A DNA stretch of 64,000 bases. Origin: Leifsonia poae. GTDB lineage: Bacteria > Actinomycetota > Actinomycetes > Actinomycetales > Microbacteriaceae. This document shows positions 27,115-36,355 of this stretch, one piece after another (position 1 is the first letter of the stretch; every line of letters starts with the position of its first letter). The notes under the pieces are model-generated. The model was given only the letters and a program-made list of their open reading frames with translations. It had not been told where the DNA came from and did no database searches. A program made the translations under genes and the position numbers. Location: NCBI RefSeq assembly GCF_020009625.1, contig NZ_JAIHLP010000002.1:1798001-1862000 (forward strand), written 5' to 3'.

Positions 27115-27939
27115 GTGCTGCTCGCTTCAGCGGTCGCCTATCTGGCGGGCATCGCCACGCTGCGGCGGCGCGGGCATCGCTGGCCGCTGCGCCCGACGAT
27201 CTTCTACTTCGTGTTCGGACTGGGATCGTACGCCTGGATCTCGTTCGGCTTTCTCGGCGCATACAGCACCGAGCTGCGGTGGGCGTTCACGACCCGCATC
27301 GCTCTGCTCCTCTTCGCCGTGCCGGCGCTCGTCAGCCTCGGGATGCCCATCGCGCTCGCCCGCGTCGCCCTGACCGGCCTCCCCCTGCGGATCACGAACG
27401 CTGTGGTGAACTCCCGGGTGGTGCGCCTGTTCGGCAATGCGATCTTCGCCCCCGTGTTCGCCGTCGCCGTCTTCCTCGTGTTCCTCACCCCGTTCGCCGC
27501 CGTTCTGCGCGAAAGCCCGGGGTGGGAGTGGACGATCACCGTGATCGCGCCGCTGGCCGGCCTGCTGATGGTGCTCCCGATCGCGGCGCACGCGGTCATC
27601 CGAACCGGCCTGTTCATCACGATCGAGTTCCTCCTGGCCTTCGTGGAACTGCTGCTCGACGCGATCCCCGGCCTCCTGCTCCGGCTCAACGACACCGTGC
27701 TCGACCACGCGCCGGCGATTCTCGGGCCACTGCCGCTCTGGTTTCCGAACGCGCTGCACGATCAGCACCTCTCGGGTGACTTCCTCTGGTTCATCGCCGA
27801 GATGGCGGACGTGCCCGTGCTGATCTTCCTGTTCATCCGGTGGATGCGACACGACAAGCGTGAGGGCAAGAAGCTCGACGAACTCACCGACGAGCAGATG
27901 GAGGCGCTGACGCGGGCGCACCTGAACGCTCCCCGCTAG
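27115..27939 (+). CDS. CtaG-like cytochrome c oxidase assembly protein
   Basis: A polytopic membrane protein with at least six hydrophobic segments of the Caa3-type CtaG family, which helps deliver copper to cytochrome oxidase. Family features include RWPLRPTIFYFVFGLGSYAW, a Leu-rich helix set and DQHLSGDFLWFIAEMADVP near the end. The given start is the first GTG, but family-like sequence (FLTTWRFDPVAF) continues in frame upstream to about 27067 without ATG, GTG or TTG before the stop at 27043. The true start may be a rare codon near cggag at 27047-27051. Confidence 0.75.
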   Translation: MLLASAVAYLAGIATLRRRGHRWPLRPTIFYFVFGLGSYAWISFGFLGAYSTELRWAFTTRIALLLFAVPALVSLGMPIALARVALTGLPLRITNAVVNSRVVRLFGNAIFAPVFAVAVFLVFLTPFAAVLRESPGWEWTITVIAPLAGLLMVLPIAAHAVIRTGLFITIEFLLAFVELLLDAIPGLLLRLNDTVLDHAPAILGPLPLWFPNALHDQHLSGDFLWFIAEMADVPVLIFLFIRWMRHDKREGKKLDELTDEQMEALTRAHLNAPR

Positions 27940-27992
27940 GCCGGGTCGGAGACGACGGCCCCTCGCGCTCGGCCCCTCTGGCCCCCTCTGGG

Positions 27993-28050
27993 GCCTGCCC
28001 TCTGACTACTCTGGCGCCTGCCCTCTGGCTACTCTGGCGCCTGCCCTCTG
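27993..28050. repeat. 23-bp tandem repeat, about 2.5 copies
   Basis: The unit gcctgccctctg(a/g)ctactctggc repeats at 27993-28015 and 28016-28038, with a partial copy to 28050, just after the lysS stop codon side. It lies between convergent ctaG-like and lysS genes. Confidence 0.75.
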
Positions 28051-28053
28051 GGG

Positions 28054-29568
28054 TTACTTGACGAGCGGGAAAAGGATCGTCTCGCGGATTCCCAGCCCGG
28101 TCAGCGCCATGAGCATCCGGTCGATGCCCATGCCCATGCCCCCCGACGGCGGCATTCCGAATTCGAGTGCTCTCAGGAACTCCTCGTCCAAGCGCATCGC
28201 CTCGCCATCGCCGGCGGCCGCGAGCTTCGCCTGCTCGACGAAACGCTCGCGCTGCACAACCGGGTCGACCAGCTCGGAGTATCCCGTCGCCAGTTCGAAG
28301 CCGCGGGTGTAGAGATCCCACTTCTCGACGACGCCCTCGCGTGAGCGGTGCGCGCGCACGAGCGGGCTCGTGTCGATGGGGAAGTCCATCACGAAGGTCG
28401 GGCGCACGAGGTCGTCCTTCACGAAGTGCTCCCAGAGCTCCTCGACATACTTTCCGTGCAGCGGGTGCTCGATCTCAACGCCCTCCACAGCCGCGATCTC
28501 GCGCAGTCTCTCCACCGGTGTCGCCGGAGTGATCTCTTCGCCGACCGCCTCCGACAGGCTGTCGTACATGCGAATACGATCCCAGTCCCCGCCGAGGTCA
28601 TACTCGGTGCCGTCGGCCCAGATCACCGTCGTAGAACCCGAGATGGCCTTCGCCGCATTCTGGATGAGCGTCTGCGTCAGGTCGGCGATCGAGTTGTAGT
28701 CGCCGTACGCCTGGTAGGCCTCGAGCATCGCGAACTCGGGCGAGTGGGTGGAGTCGGCGCCCTCGTTGCGGAAGTTGCGGTTGATCTCGAACACGCGATC
28801 GATGCCGCCGACGACCGCGCGCTTCAGGTACAGCTCGGGGGCGATGCGCAGATACAGATCGGTGTCGAAGGCGTTGGAGTGCGTCACGAAAGGGCGGGCG
28901 GACGCGCCACCGTGCATCACCTGCAGCATCGGGGTCTCCACCTCGATGAAGTCCCGTTCGGCGAACGTCTCGCGCAGACTCGCGACCGCCTTCGCCCGGT
29001 TGATCACGTTGGTGCGCGCCTGGTCGCGGGCGATCAGGTCAAGGTAGCGGTTGCGCACCCGGATCTCTTCGCTGAGCTCGTTGTGAAGGTTCGGCAGCGG
29101 CAGCACCGCCTTCGAGGCGATCTCCCACTCGGCGACCATGATCGACAGTTCGCCGCGGCGGCTGGAGATCACCTCACCCGAGACGAACAGGTGGTCGCCG
29201 AGGTCGACGAGTTCCTTCCACGCGACGAGAGACTCCTCACCCACGGAGGCGAGGGAGACCATCACCTGGATGCGGGTGCCGTCGCCGGACTGCAGCACGG
29301 CGAAGCAGAGCTTTCCGGTGTTCCGCAGGTGAACGACGCGACCGGCGATGCCGACGATCTCACCGGACGTCTCGTCGGCCTGCAGGTGGCCGAACTTCTC
29401 GCGAACGGCGGGGATCGTGGTGGTGACCGGAACGGACACCGGATACGCGCCGCCCGCCGGCGTCGCCGCCTCAGCGATCAGGCGCTCGCGCTTGGCCAGG
29501 CGAACCGCCTTCTGCTCGCTGATCTCGTCAGCAGAGAGTTCAGGCTCGGTGGTCTGCGCGTCCGTCAT
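28054..29568 (-). CDS. lysS: Lysyl-tRNA synthetase, class II
   Basis: A 504-residue enzyme charging tRNA-Lys. An N-terminal OB-fold anticodon-binding domain (about 65-175, with GEIVGIAGRVVHLRNTGKLCF) precedes the class II catalytic domain. Motif 1 lies around RETFAERDFIEVETPML, motif 2 in EINRNFRNEGADSTHSPEF and motif 3 in GGMGMGIDRMLMALTG. Length and motifs are complete. It ends the folate/pantothenate gene run, with 55 bp to panC upstream. Confidence 0.97.
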   Translation of the reverse strand: MTDAQTTEPELSADEISEQKAVRLAKRERLIAEAATPAGGAYPVSVPVTTTIPAVREKFGHLQADETSGEIVGIAGRVVHLRNTGKLCFAVLQSGDGTRIQVMVSLASVGEESLVAWKELVDLGDHLFVSGEVISSRRGELSIMVAEWEIASKAVLPLPNLHNELSEEIRVRNRYLDLIARDQARTNVINRAKAVASLRETFAERDFIEVETPMLQVMHGGASARPFVTHSNAFDTDLYLRIAPELYLKRAVVGGIDRVFEINRNFRNEGADSTHSPEFAMLEAYQAYGDYNSIADLTQTLIQNAAKAISGSTTVIWADGTEYDLGGDWDRIRMYDSLSEAVGEEITPATPVERLREIAAVEGVEIEHPLHGKYVEELWEHFVKDDLVRPTFVMDFPIDTSPLVRAHRSREGVVEKWDLYTRGFELATGYSELVDPVVQRERFVEQAKLAAAGDGEAMRLDEEFLRALEFGMPPSGGMGMGIDRMLMALTGLGIRETILFPLVK

Positions 29569-29623
29569 GAGTGTCTTTCGTTCGGTTCGGATGGGGGGTC
29601 AGCGGGTCGTCGGGAGACCGATC

Positions 29624-30508
29624 TCAGGAGGACGACGGAATGCTGATGCGCTCGTTGTCGATCAGCCTGGTGCTCCCGAGACGTGCCGCGACGAGCACGA
29701 CGGCGGGGCCGTGGTGCCCGGCGTCGACGGTCTGGAAGGTGTCCGGGTCGACGACCACGAGATAGTCCAGCTTAACGGCTGCTTCACTGTCGAGGCGCGC
29801 GCGCGCGGCGGCGAGCACCGCATCCACCCCGCCGGCCGCGGCCTCGGCGGCGGCGGCGAGCGCCTGCGAGAGCGCGACGGCGGCGAGGCGCTGATCGTCG
29901 TCGAGGAAGCGGTTGCGGCTTGAGAGCGCCAGGCCGTCCTTCTCTCGCACGGTGTCGACGACGGCGATCGTGACGGGCAGGTTCAGATCGCGTACCATGC
30001 GGCCGACCAGGTGCACCTGCTGGGCATCCTTCTGGCCGAACACGGCGACGTCGGGCGCGACGATGTTGAACAGCTTGGCCACGACCGTGAGCATCCCGTC
30101 GAAATGCCCGGGTCGCACGGCGCCCTCATACAGAGCCGCCACCGGTCCGGCCGAGATCCGCGTCTCCGAGGGGCCGTCCGGGTACATCTCCGTCGCGCTC
30201 GGCGCGAACACCAGGTCGGCGAGGCCGTCGAGCCGGGTGACATCGGAGTCGAGCGTGCGCGGATACCGGTCGAGGTCTTCACCGGGGCCGAACTGCAGGG
30301 GATTCACGAAGACCGACACGACGACGATGCCGCCGAGCCCCCGCGCCTGCGCGACCAATTGGAGGTGTCCGTCGTGAAGCGCCCCCATAGTCGGCACGAG
30401 CACGACCCGGGACGCCGGCGCGTCCGAGCTGCCCTCGCGCAGCGCCGTCTCCCGTCTCTCCGCGATTCGGCGGCGCAGCGCGGCGATGGTGGTGACGACC
30501 TCAGGCAT
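29624..30508 (-). CDS. panC: Pantothenate synthetase
   Basis: A 294-residue ligase that joins pantoate and beta-alanine using ATP. The HIGH-like signature is LVPTMGALHDGHLQL. Other conserved parts are VSVFVNPLQFGPGEDLDRYPRT, the KLFNIV.PDVAVFGQKDAQQ block, REKDGLALSSRN and the ADP-side KMSKS-like region. ATG at 30508 with ggggag upstream is chosen because the longer frame is Arg- and Thr-rich. It follows the DUF2520 gene by 61 bp, an arrangement common in this family. Confidence 0.95.
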   Translation of the reverse strand: MPEVVTTIAALRRRIAERRETALREGSSDAPASRVVLVPTMGALHDGHLQLVAQARGLGGIVVVSVFVNPLQFGPGEDLDRYPRTLDSDVTRLDGLADLVFAPSATEMYPDGPSETRISAGPVAALYEGAVRPGHFDGMLTVVAKLFNIVAPDVAVFGQKDAQQVHLVGRMVRDLNLPVTIAVVDTVREKDGLALSSRNRFLDDDQRLAAVALSQALAAAAEAAAGGVDAVLAAARARLDSEAAVKLDYLVVVDPDTFQTVDAGHHGPAVVLVAARLGSTRLIDNERISIPSSS

Positions 30509-30569
30509 CGGCTCCCCTACGGTCGCCGCATCCGTCGGATGCGCTGACGAGAAACGACCGACAACCAGG

Positions 30570-31358
30570 CTACTCGCGCCGACCGGCCGGCGAGTCATCG
30601 TCGCCGTCGTCACCGTCTCCATCGTCGAGCGGGTCGTAGTCGCCGAGGATCGCCGAGACGTCGAGCGAGGCGGTCGGTGAGGCATGGGCGAGCGCATTGT
30701 CGACGGTGGAGCGCACGAGCGAGCTGAGGAACCCGCCCGCGTTGTCGACCCCGATCCCCCGCAGGATGCCGGTGGACTGGTCCACGATGGCGCGGGAGAA
30801 CGAGGTGGCCGTGGCGATCGCCTCGGCGTAGGCGGCGCGATCGGCTTCGGCGATCACCACCGGTTCCCCGCCCATCTCCACGACGAGGGCCTGCGCGATC
30901 GGCAGCACCGGAGCCGGGGCTGTGACGGCGAAGTAGGTCTCGGTGAGTCGGGCGAGGTCGAGCGTCGTTCCCGTGAATTCGAGGGCCGGATGCACGGCGA
31001 CGCCGATCGCGCCGGCCGCCATCGCCGGCGCGAGCACCCGCACGCCGTAGCCGGGCGCGGTGTGGAGCACGATCTGTCCCGGCTGCCACGTTCCGGTGGC
31101 GGCGAGCCCGGCGACGAGTCCGGGCAGTTCGGCGTCCGGCACGGCGATGATCACCAGCTCGCTGCGTTCGACGAGCACCGGCACGTCAAGGATGGGCGCG
31201 AACGGCAGCACGGCCTGCGCCCGGTCGCGGCTGGCCTGCGAGACGGCGGAGATGCCAACGACGGCATGCCCGGCCCCCGCGAGCGCCGCCCCCAGGATCG
31301 GTCCCACCCGGCCGGCCCCGATGATTCCGAGCCCGAGCCGTCCTGATCGTTGACTCAT
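30570..31358 (-). CDS. Rossmann-fold DUF2520 protein
   Basis: A 262-residue predicted NAD(P)-dependent oxidoreductase. The N-terminal dinucleotide-binding motif is GIIGAGRVGPILGAAL. Further blocks are ELVIIAVPDAEL, HTAPGYG and the DUF2520 helical domain with VHPALEFTG and ADRAAYAEAIATATSFSRAIVD. The C-terminal tail is very acidic. Close homologues lie beside panC and may have a ketopantoate-reductase-like role, which is inference. The start overlaps the upstream stop (ATGA). Confidence 0.85.
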   Translation of the reverse strand: MSQRSGRLGLGIIGAGRVGPILGAALAGAGHAVVGISAVSQASRDRAQAVLPFAPILDVPVLVERSELVIIAVPDAELPGLVAGLAATGTWQPGQIVLHTAPGYGVRVLAPAMAAGAIGVAVHPALEFTGTTLDLARLTETYFAVTAPAPVLPIAQALVVEMGGEPVVIAEADRAAYAEAIATATSFSRAIVDQSTGILRGIGVDNAGGFLSSLVRSTVDNALAHASPTASLDVSAILGDYDPLDDGDGDDGDDDSPAGRRE

Positions 31359-33093
31359 AGCTGCTCCTGCTCCGTGTGGGGTGGCGGGGCGGTGGTCGGC
31401 ACGTCGGGCGTCGACCGCACATCACCCCAGCGATGGCTCGTGTCGGACTGCGCCGAAGCGATGGCGCCCGAGGCCACGCCGTCGAAGAGCAGAAGGCTCT
31501 GCTCGCGGTCGACGGCCGCCAGGCGCGGGTGCACCGGACCGGAGACCGTGTGCAGCCGGGCCTCGGCCAGACCGAGCATCCGCTCGATCGGGCCCTGCGT
31601 GAGCTCAAGGCTCTGCAGCCGCGCGAGGGGGACGAGCGCCAGGCTGCGCCAGACGAACCCGCGCCGGAGCAGGATGATGCCGTCGTGGATGCTGTACCCC
31701 GTTCGCTGCCACGACAGTGGGCGCAGCCAGGCGGCCCGGCGCGGACTGCCGACGAACCCGTCGCGGCCGCGGGAGGTCATGCCCGCGGCGATCACGGCGC
31801 GATGCTCTTCGGTGGCGAACTCGGGCAGCACGAGCGCGAGCACACGGGCGACATCGCCGGCGTCGCCCACGGGGAGCATCGTGGTGTTGGGCTGTCCCGC
31901 CGCACCCTTCTCTTTCGAGTGGCCCGCCGTGTCGATGCGGATCTGCCACCAGCCGAACGGCCGCCACAGCAGCGGTTGCATCACCTCGACCGCATGGATG
32001 CGGCCGGGCGGGAGCGTCTCGTTGCTGGTCGTCAGCAGACCGAATCCGACCCGCACCCCGTCGCGGGTGCCCGCGATCGAGTACCGCAGTGACTTCGTGA
32101 AGCGGTTGAGGTAGAAGCTCGCCGAGCCGAGGAGTCCCGGCAGCACCACGAACAGCAGCCACAACCGCCCGGTCGATGCCCCGACGATGAGCAGCACGAC
32201 CACCACGAGCAGGAAGATCGTGAACCCGCTCAGCACGAGCGACCCGAGCAGCCGCAGCGGCGGGATCTTCACCACCGAATGCGGCGGGGCCGCATCCGGG
32301 TCGAGTTCGGGCGAGAGGAACTCGGTGACGCGACGGTTGACGAGATCCGACACTGCGGCCTGGCGGCTCCCCGGAACGGGTCGCCCGACGACGCCAGGTG
32401 TGTTCGGGTCGGTTGCACCGGCGGCGAGCCCGGTCGACAGGTCACCGTCGACACCCTCCGCGTCGCCGGGAGTCACCGCCCGTTCGGCGGCCTTCACCCC
32501 CGAGGCCAGCCGCAACACATCCGCGCGGAGCCCGTCGGCGAGCGACGAGCCGAGGTAGGCCAACTGAACGTTCGCGTCGTGCCCGGCCACCGAGATGTCG
32601 AGCTTCGCCGCGCCGAACACGCGGGCGAGCAGCGGGCGCACCACATTGATCCCCTGGATGCGATCGAGCCTGGCCTTGCGCTGCGTGCGGAACAGGATGC
32701 CGCTTCGCACTTCGACCGCGTCGCCGGTGATGCGGAACGTGTGCATGCGCCAGGAGAGGTAGAACGCGCCGAGGCAGAGGATGAGCACCACTGCCACTGC
32801 GAGCAGCGCCCAGCCTTCCCAGCCCCGGTTGTAGATCTCGTCGATCGGGTCGCCGCCGTAGTCGGGGGCCCCACGAAGAAGCTGACGATGCGCTCGCGCA
32901 GGTTCGAGAGCACGAAACCGAGCACGGCGACGAACACGATGCCACCGCGCAGCAGCGGGGTCGCGGGGTGCAGACGATGCCATTCGCCGTCGGTGAACCG
33001 CTCCGCGGCGCGCTCCGCCGGCGTCAGACCGGCCCGGCCGGGAAAGCCCGCTCCGGTCGGCTGGCCCGCCCCTGTCGGCTGGCCCGCGCTCAC
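31355..33093 (-). CDS. bPH2-domain membrane protein (YdbT type), frame broken once
   Basis: About 578 residues after correction of one frame change. The gene starts with GTG at 33093 overlapping the previous stop (GTGA) and reads AGLTPAERAAERFTDGEWHRL, a first transmembrane helix and LRERIVSFFVG. At 32869-32872 (four C) the frame shifts; one added C joins it to APDYGGDPIDEIYN, a second helix and the bPH2 domains (SWRMHTFRITGDAVEVRSGI; second transmembrane pair near the middle; third PH repeat SIHDGIILLRRGF). It is the partner of the smaller bPH2 gene upstream. Their role is unknown. Confidence 0.75.
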
Positions 33094-33575
33094 AGCCCTG
33101 CCCGTCTGCTCTCCGCCAGCTCCACCAGCCGGTCGCGCAACTCGGCGGCCACCGGTTCCGGCAGACCAGGGATGATCACCCCGGTGGAGGCGGCGGCGGT
33201 CACGAACTTGAGGTCGGCCAGCCCGAGCACCCTGCCCACCGGCCCCCGATTGATGTCGATGAGCTGCATGCGACCGTACGGCACCGACACGAAACGCTGG
33301 AACATGATGCCGCGACGGAAGAGAAGGTCGTCGTCGCGCATCCGGTAGCCGATCGAGCGGGCGCGACGCGGCGCGATGATCAGGCTGATCACGGCGATGA
33401 CGATGACGGCGGCCAGCAGGATCCAGCCCCACTCCCATCGCGCAACGAGCCAGAAGAACGTCGCGCCCGCGCTCGCCACGACGCCGCTCACGAGCGTTCC
33501 CACGATCACGACGACCACGTACTTCGGCGAGACCCGGTTCCAGTCGCCGATGGCGAGGTCAAGGCGTCTTGGCAT
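33090..33575 (-). CDS. bPH2-domain membrane protein (YdbS type)
   Basis: A 161-residue protein with two transmembrane helices (about 18-42 and 47-68) followed by one bacterial PH domain (about 70-150: IGYRMRDDDLLFRRGIMFQRFVSVPY split across strands, then LGLADLKFVTAAAST). It forms the usual two-gene unit with the larger bPH2 protein and overlaps it by GTGA. The pair is thought to form a membrane complex. The start overlaps the end of the DUF3180 gene by 17 bp. Confidence 0.85.
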   Translation of the reverse strand: MPRRLDLAIGDWNRVSPKYVVVVIVGTLVSGVVASAGATFFWLVARWEWGWILLAAVIVIAVISLIIAPRRARSIGYRMRDDDLLFRRGIMFQRFVSVPYGRMQLIDINRGPVGRVLGLADLKFVTAAASTGVIIPGLPEPVAAELRDRLVELAESRRAGL

Positions 33576-34038
33576 GGGCGTTCTCCGGGTGGTCGTCGTC
33601 GTCCTCGGGCGGAAGCGTGCACATGTGCTCGGCGACGAGCCCGGCGATGAGCAGAACGGCCGAGCCCACGGTCGCCGCGACGGACAGCCAGATGGCGTTG
33701 CCGGCCGGGAGCACGGCCCGGCTCAGCAGGTAGATGAGGATGCCGACTCCCGCGCCTGTGAGCAGTGCCCCGGCCAGGCTGCACGCTTTGGCGAGCACGA
33801 CCACGCGCATGGCTTGGAACGGGTCGATCGGCCGACCCGCCCGGCCGTGGGTCGCGCGACGGATCGGGATCGCGAACGCGACGACGATCACGGCGATGAC
33901 GACGAGCGTGATCGGCAGGGTGAGCGGGGGGATGAATACGGCGACACCGCTGCCGGCGGCGCCCAGTTCGATGAGGAAGCCAACGACCGCGCCGGCGACG
34001 CCGAGGCCGATCAACGGGGTCGGTCGAGAGCGTTTCAT
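33559..34038 (-). CDS. DUF3180 membrane protein
   Basis: A 159-residue integral membrane protein with four transmembrane segments (about 7-27, 34-54, 80-102 and 112-135) and an acidic, His-containing tail. This DUF3180 family is limited to actinobacteria and sits between folK and the bPH2 pair in many genomes, as here. The ATG at 34038 lies in an ATGA overlap with folK. Function unknown. Confidence 0.85.
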   Translation of the reverse strand: MKRSRPTPLIGLGVAGAVVGFLIELGAAGSGVAVFIPPLTLPITLVVIAVIVVAFAIPIRRATHGRAGRPIDPFQAMRVVVLAKACSLAGALLTGAGVGILIYLLSRAVLPAGNAIWLSVAATVGSAVLLIAGLVAEHMCTLPPEDDDDHPENAHAKTP

Positions 34039-34592
34039 GCTGGATCCCCCTGATCGGCGGCCGGTGCATACAGGGTGACCGTGTCGGTGGCGCGCGCGGC
34101 GAGTTCGGCGACGGCGCCCTGCCCGGGGAGCACCGCATCCGGGTCGACGTCGAGCCAGGGCACGAGGACGAAGGCGCGCTCGGCGGCCCGCGGATGCGGG
34201 AGCGTCAGCCGCTCGTCGTGCGACTGTCGGCCGTCGAAGTCGACGATGTCGACGTCGAGGGTGCGGTCGCCCCAACGCTCGTCGCGCACCCGCCCGAAGT
34301 CGTTCTCCACCGCGTTTACCGCGTCGAGCAGCGCAGTCGGCCCGAGGGTCGTTCTGATTCCGGTGACCGCGTTCAGATAGGCCGGGGCGTCATGGTCGAC
34401 GCCGTCCACCTTCAGGGCAGGTGTCTCGTAGAGCGACGACAGCCGCTCCACCCGGATGCCGGGCACGGCGTCGAGCGCGGCGACGGCGGCGCGGATCGTC
34501 GCCTCCCGATCCCCGAGATTGGCGCCGAGCGCCAGCACGGCCGGCACTGCCGGTCGCAGGCGCTGAGGTTTGGGATGCACGGCGCCGGTCAT
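34035..34592 (-). CDS. folK: 6-hydroxymethyl-7,8-dihydropterin pyrophosphokinase
   Basis: A 185-residue HPPK that transfers pyrophosphate from ATP to hydroxymethyl-dihydropterin in folate synthesis. Signature regions are LALGANLGDREATI, LYETPALKVDGVDHDAPAYLNAV, the conserved RWGDRTLDVDIVDFDG and LPHPRAAERAFVLVP. It is complete and of usual length. Both ends overlap neighbours (folB, DUF3180) by ATGA, indicating translational coupling in the fol operon. Confidence 0.95.
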   Translation of the reverse strand: MTGAVHPKPQRLRPAVPAVLALGANLGDREATIRAAVAALDAVPGIRVERLSSLYETPALKVDGVDHDAPAYLNAVTGIRTTLGPTALLDAVNAVENDFGRVRDERWGDRTLDVDIVDFDGRQSHDERLTLPHPRAAERAFVLVPWLDVDPDAVLPGQGAVAELAARATDTVTLYAPAADQGDPA

Positions 34593-34975
34593 GATCGCGC
34601 CCGTCGGATGCGCACGGCGACATCGGTGAACGGCACCTCGATCGGGGCGTCCGGCTTGTGCACGGTCACCTCGACGGTCTCGACGGCCCGATGTTCGAGC
34701 ACGACCGTCGCAACCCGTTCGGCGACGGTCTCGATGAGGTCGACGGGGTCGCGACGCACTGCATCCGCCACCTCGACCGCGAGTTCGCCGTAGTGCACGG
34801 TGGCTTCGACATCGTCGCCGGCTGCCGCGGCCGCCAGGTCGAGCCAGGCGGTCACGTCGATCACGAAGTCCTGCCCGTTCTGTCGTTCGAAGTCGTAGAC
34901 CCCGTGGTGGGCGCGCACCCGCAGACCGGTGAGGATGATCGAGTCGGTTCCGTTGATCGAAGCTGGCTTAGTCAT
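34589..34975 (-). CDS. folB: Dihydroneopterin aldolase
   Basis: A 128-residue aldolase cleaving dihydroneopterin to hydroxymethyl-dihydropterin and glycolaldehyde. Conserved parts are LTGLRVRAHHGVYDFERQNGQDFVID, DVEATVHYGELA and LIETVAERVATVVLE, followed by a VTVHKPDAP strand. The ATG at 34975 overlaps the folP end by 8 bp; a longer in-frame start would add 19 unrelated residues. Length is normal. Confidence 0.95.
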   Translation of the reverse strand: MTKPASINGTDSIILTGLRVRAHHGVYDFERQNGQDFVIDVTAWLDLAAAAAGDDVEATVHYGELAVEVADAVRRDPVDLIETVAERVATVVLEHRAVETVEVTVHKPDAPIEVPFTDVAVRIRRARS

Positions 34976-35771
34976 CGGTTCCAGCTTGCCATGCCCGCAC
35001 CACTTCGAGGGCGAGACTGGTCGAGACCACATCGTGCACCCGTACTGCCCAGACTCCGGCCTGAGCGGCGAGGGCGCTGATCACCGCGGTCGGGGCGTCG
35101 CGGTCAGCCGCGGTCGCCCCCGCGGGCAGGAGTGACCCGAGGAACCGTTTGCGGGAGGCACCGATCAGCACGGGGTAGCCGAGCGTCTCGAACGCCCGCA
35201 GATTGCCGAGCACCTGCCAGTTGTGCTCCGCCGTCTTCGAGAACCCCAGGCCGGGGTCGATGATCAGCTTCGACGGGTCGACGCCGCGCTGCACCAGGTC
35301 GGTGAGGCGCGTCGACAGCTCGGCGCGCACCTCGGCGGTCGTGTCGGTGTAATGGGCGAGCGAGTCCATGGTGTCGCTCTGGCCGCGCCAGTGCATCACC
35401 ACGTACTGCAGCCCGGTGTCGAGCACCGCGGCCGGCATCTCCGGGTCGGCCAGACCACCGGAGACATCGTTGATGATGGCCGCGCCCGCGTCGGCGGCTG
35501 CTCGGGCGGTGGAGGCGTGCATCGTGTCGACGCTCACGGTGATGCCACGGCCGGCGAGGGCGCGGATCACCGGAATGACGCGGGCCTGCTCGTCGACCGG
35601 ATCGACGTGGTGCGCACCCGGCCGGGTGGACTCCCCGCCGACGTCGATGATGTCGGCGCCCTGTTCGACGAGTTCGACGGCGTGATCGATGGCGGCGCCC
35701 GGTTCGAGCCAGAGGCCGCCGTCGCTGAACGAATCCGGCGTCACGTTGAGGACGCCCATGATGAGCGTCAC
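34968..35771 (-). CDS. folP: Dihydropteroate synthase
   Basis: A 267-residue TIM-barrel enzyme joining p-aminobenzoate to the pterin, the target of sulfonamides. Signatures GVLNVTPDSFSDGG and DVGGESTRPGA are intact, along with INDVSGG, IDPGLGFSK and GASRKRFLG. The start is GTG at 35771 in a GTGA overlap with folE (VTLIMGVLN). It is complete and of usual length. Confidence 0.96.
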   Translation of the reverse strand: MTLIMGVLNVTPDSFSDGGLWLEPGAAIDHAVELVEQGADIIDVGGESTRPGAHHVDPVDEQARVIPVIRALAGRGITVSVDTMHASTARAAADAGAAIINDVSGGLADPEMPAAVLDTGLQYVVMHWRGQSDTMDSLAHYTDTTAEVRAELSTRLTDLVQRGVDPSKLIIDPGLGFSKTAEHNWQVLGNLRAFETLGYPVLIGASRKRFLGSLLPAGATAADRDAPTAVISALAAQAGVWAVRVHDVVSTSLALEVVRAWQAGTDD

Positions 35772-36342
35772 GCGACGCCACGCCCGATCAGGGCCACGAG
35801 CTCGGCGCGCGCGGCCGGCTCGGCGAGAGCGCCGCGACTTGCCATGGTCACCGTGCTGCTGTCGGTCTGACGGGCGCCGCGGGTCGTGACGCACTGGTGC
35901 ACCGCATCCAGAACCACGAGAACACCCCGCGCCCCGACACCGCTCTCGATCGTGTCGGCGATCTGCTCGGTGAGGCGCTCCTGCATCTGGGGCCGCCCGG
36001 CGAGCGCCTCGATGACGCGCGGGATGCGGCCCAAGCCGATCACCCGATCGCTCGGCAGGTAGGCGACATGGGCCACCCCGAGGAACGGCAACAGGTGATG
36101 CTCGCACACCGACCGGAACCTGATGTCGCGCACCAGCACCGCTTCGGCGTCGTGGCCTTCGAGGGGACCGGCTCGCCGAGTTCGGCGAGCGGGTCTTTGC
36201 CGAGACCGGCGAAGAATTCCTCGTAGGCGTCGGCCACCCGGCCCGGGGTCGTTTCGAGGCCCGCACGCGACGGATCCTCGCCGATGGCGGCGAGGATCTC
36301 GGCGACGGCCGCCTCGATGCGCGAACGATCGAATCCGGTCAT
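35768..36342 (-). CDS. folE: GTP cyclohydrolase I, frame broken once
   Basis: About 191 residues after one correction. The first part, [17 protein letters not shown] to LAELGEPVP, runs from ATG 36342. At the four-base run 36163-36166 the frame changes. One extra C on the coding strand gives [19 protein letters not shown], then the zinc and catalytic block [13 protein letters not shown] and [10 protein letters not shown] to the stop at 35768. The enzyme makes dihydroneopterin triphosphate, the first folate step, and is normally essential, so an assembly error is more likely than true loss. It lies 13 bp after ftsH. Confidence 0.88.
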
Positions 36343-36355
36343 GCGCGCTGCGGCT

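Noticed and set aside
28348..29646. A 432-codon plus-strand frame
   Set aside because: It is antisense to lysS, has no ribosome site, and its composition mirrors the real gene.
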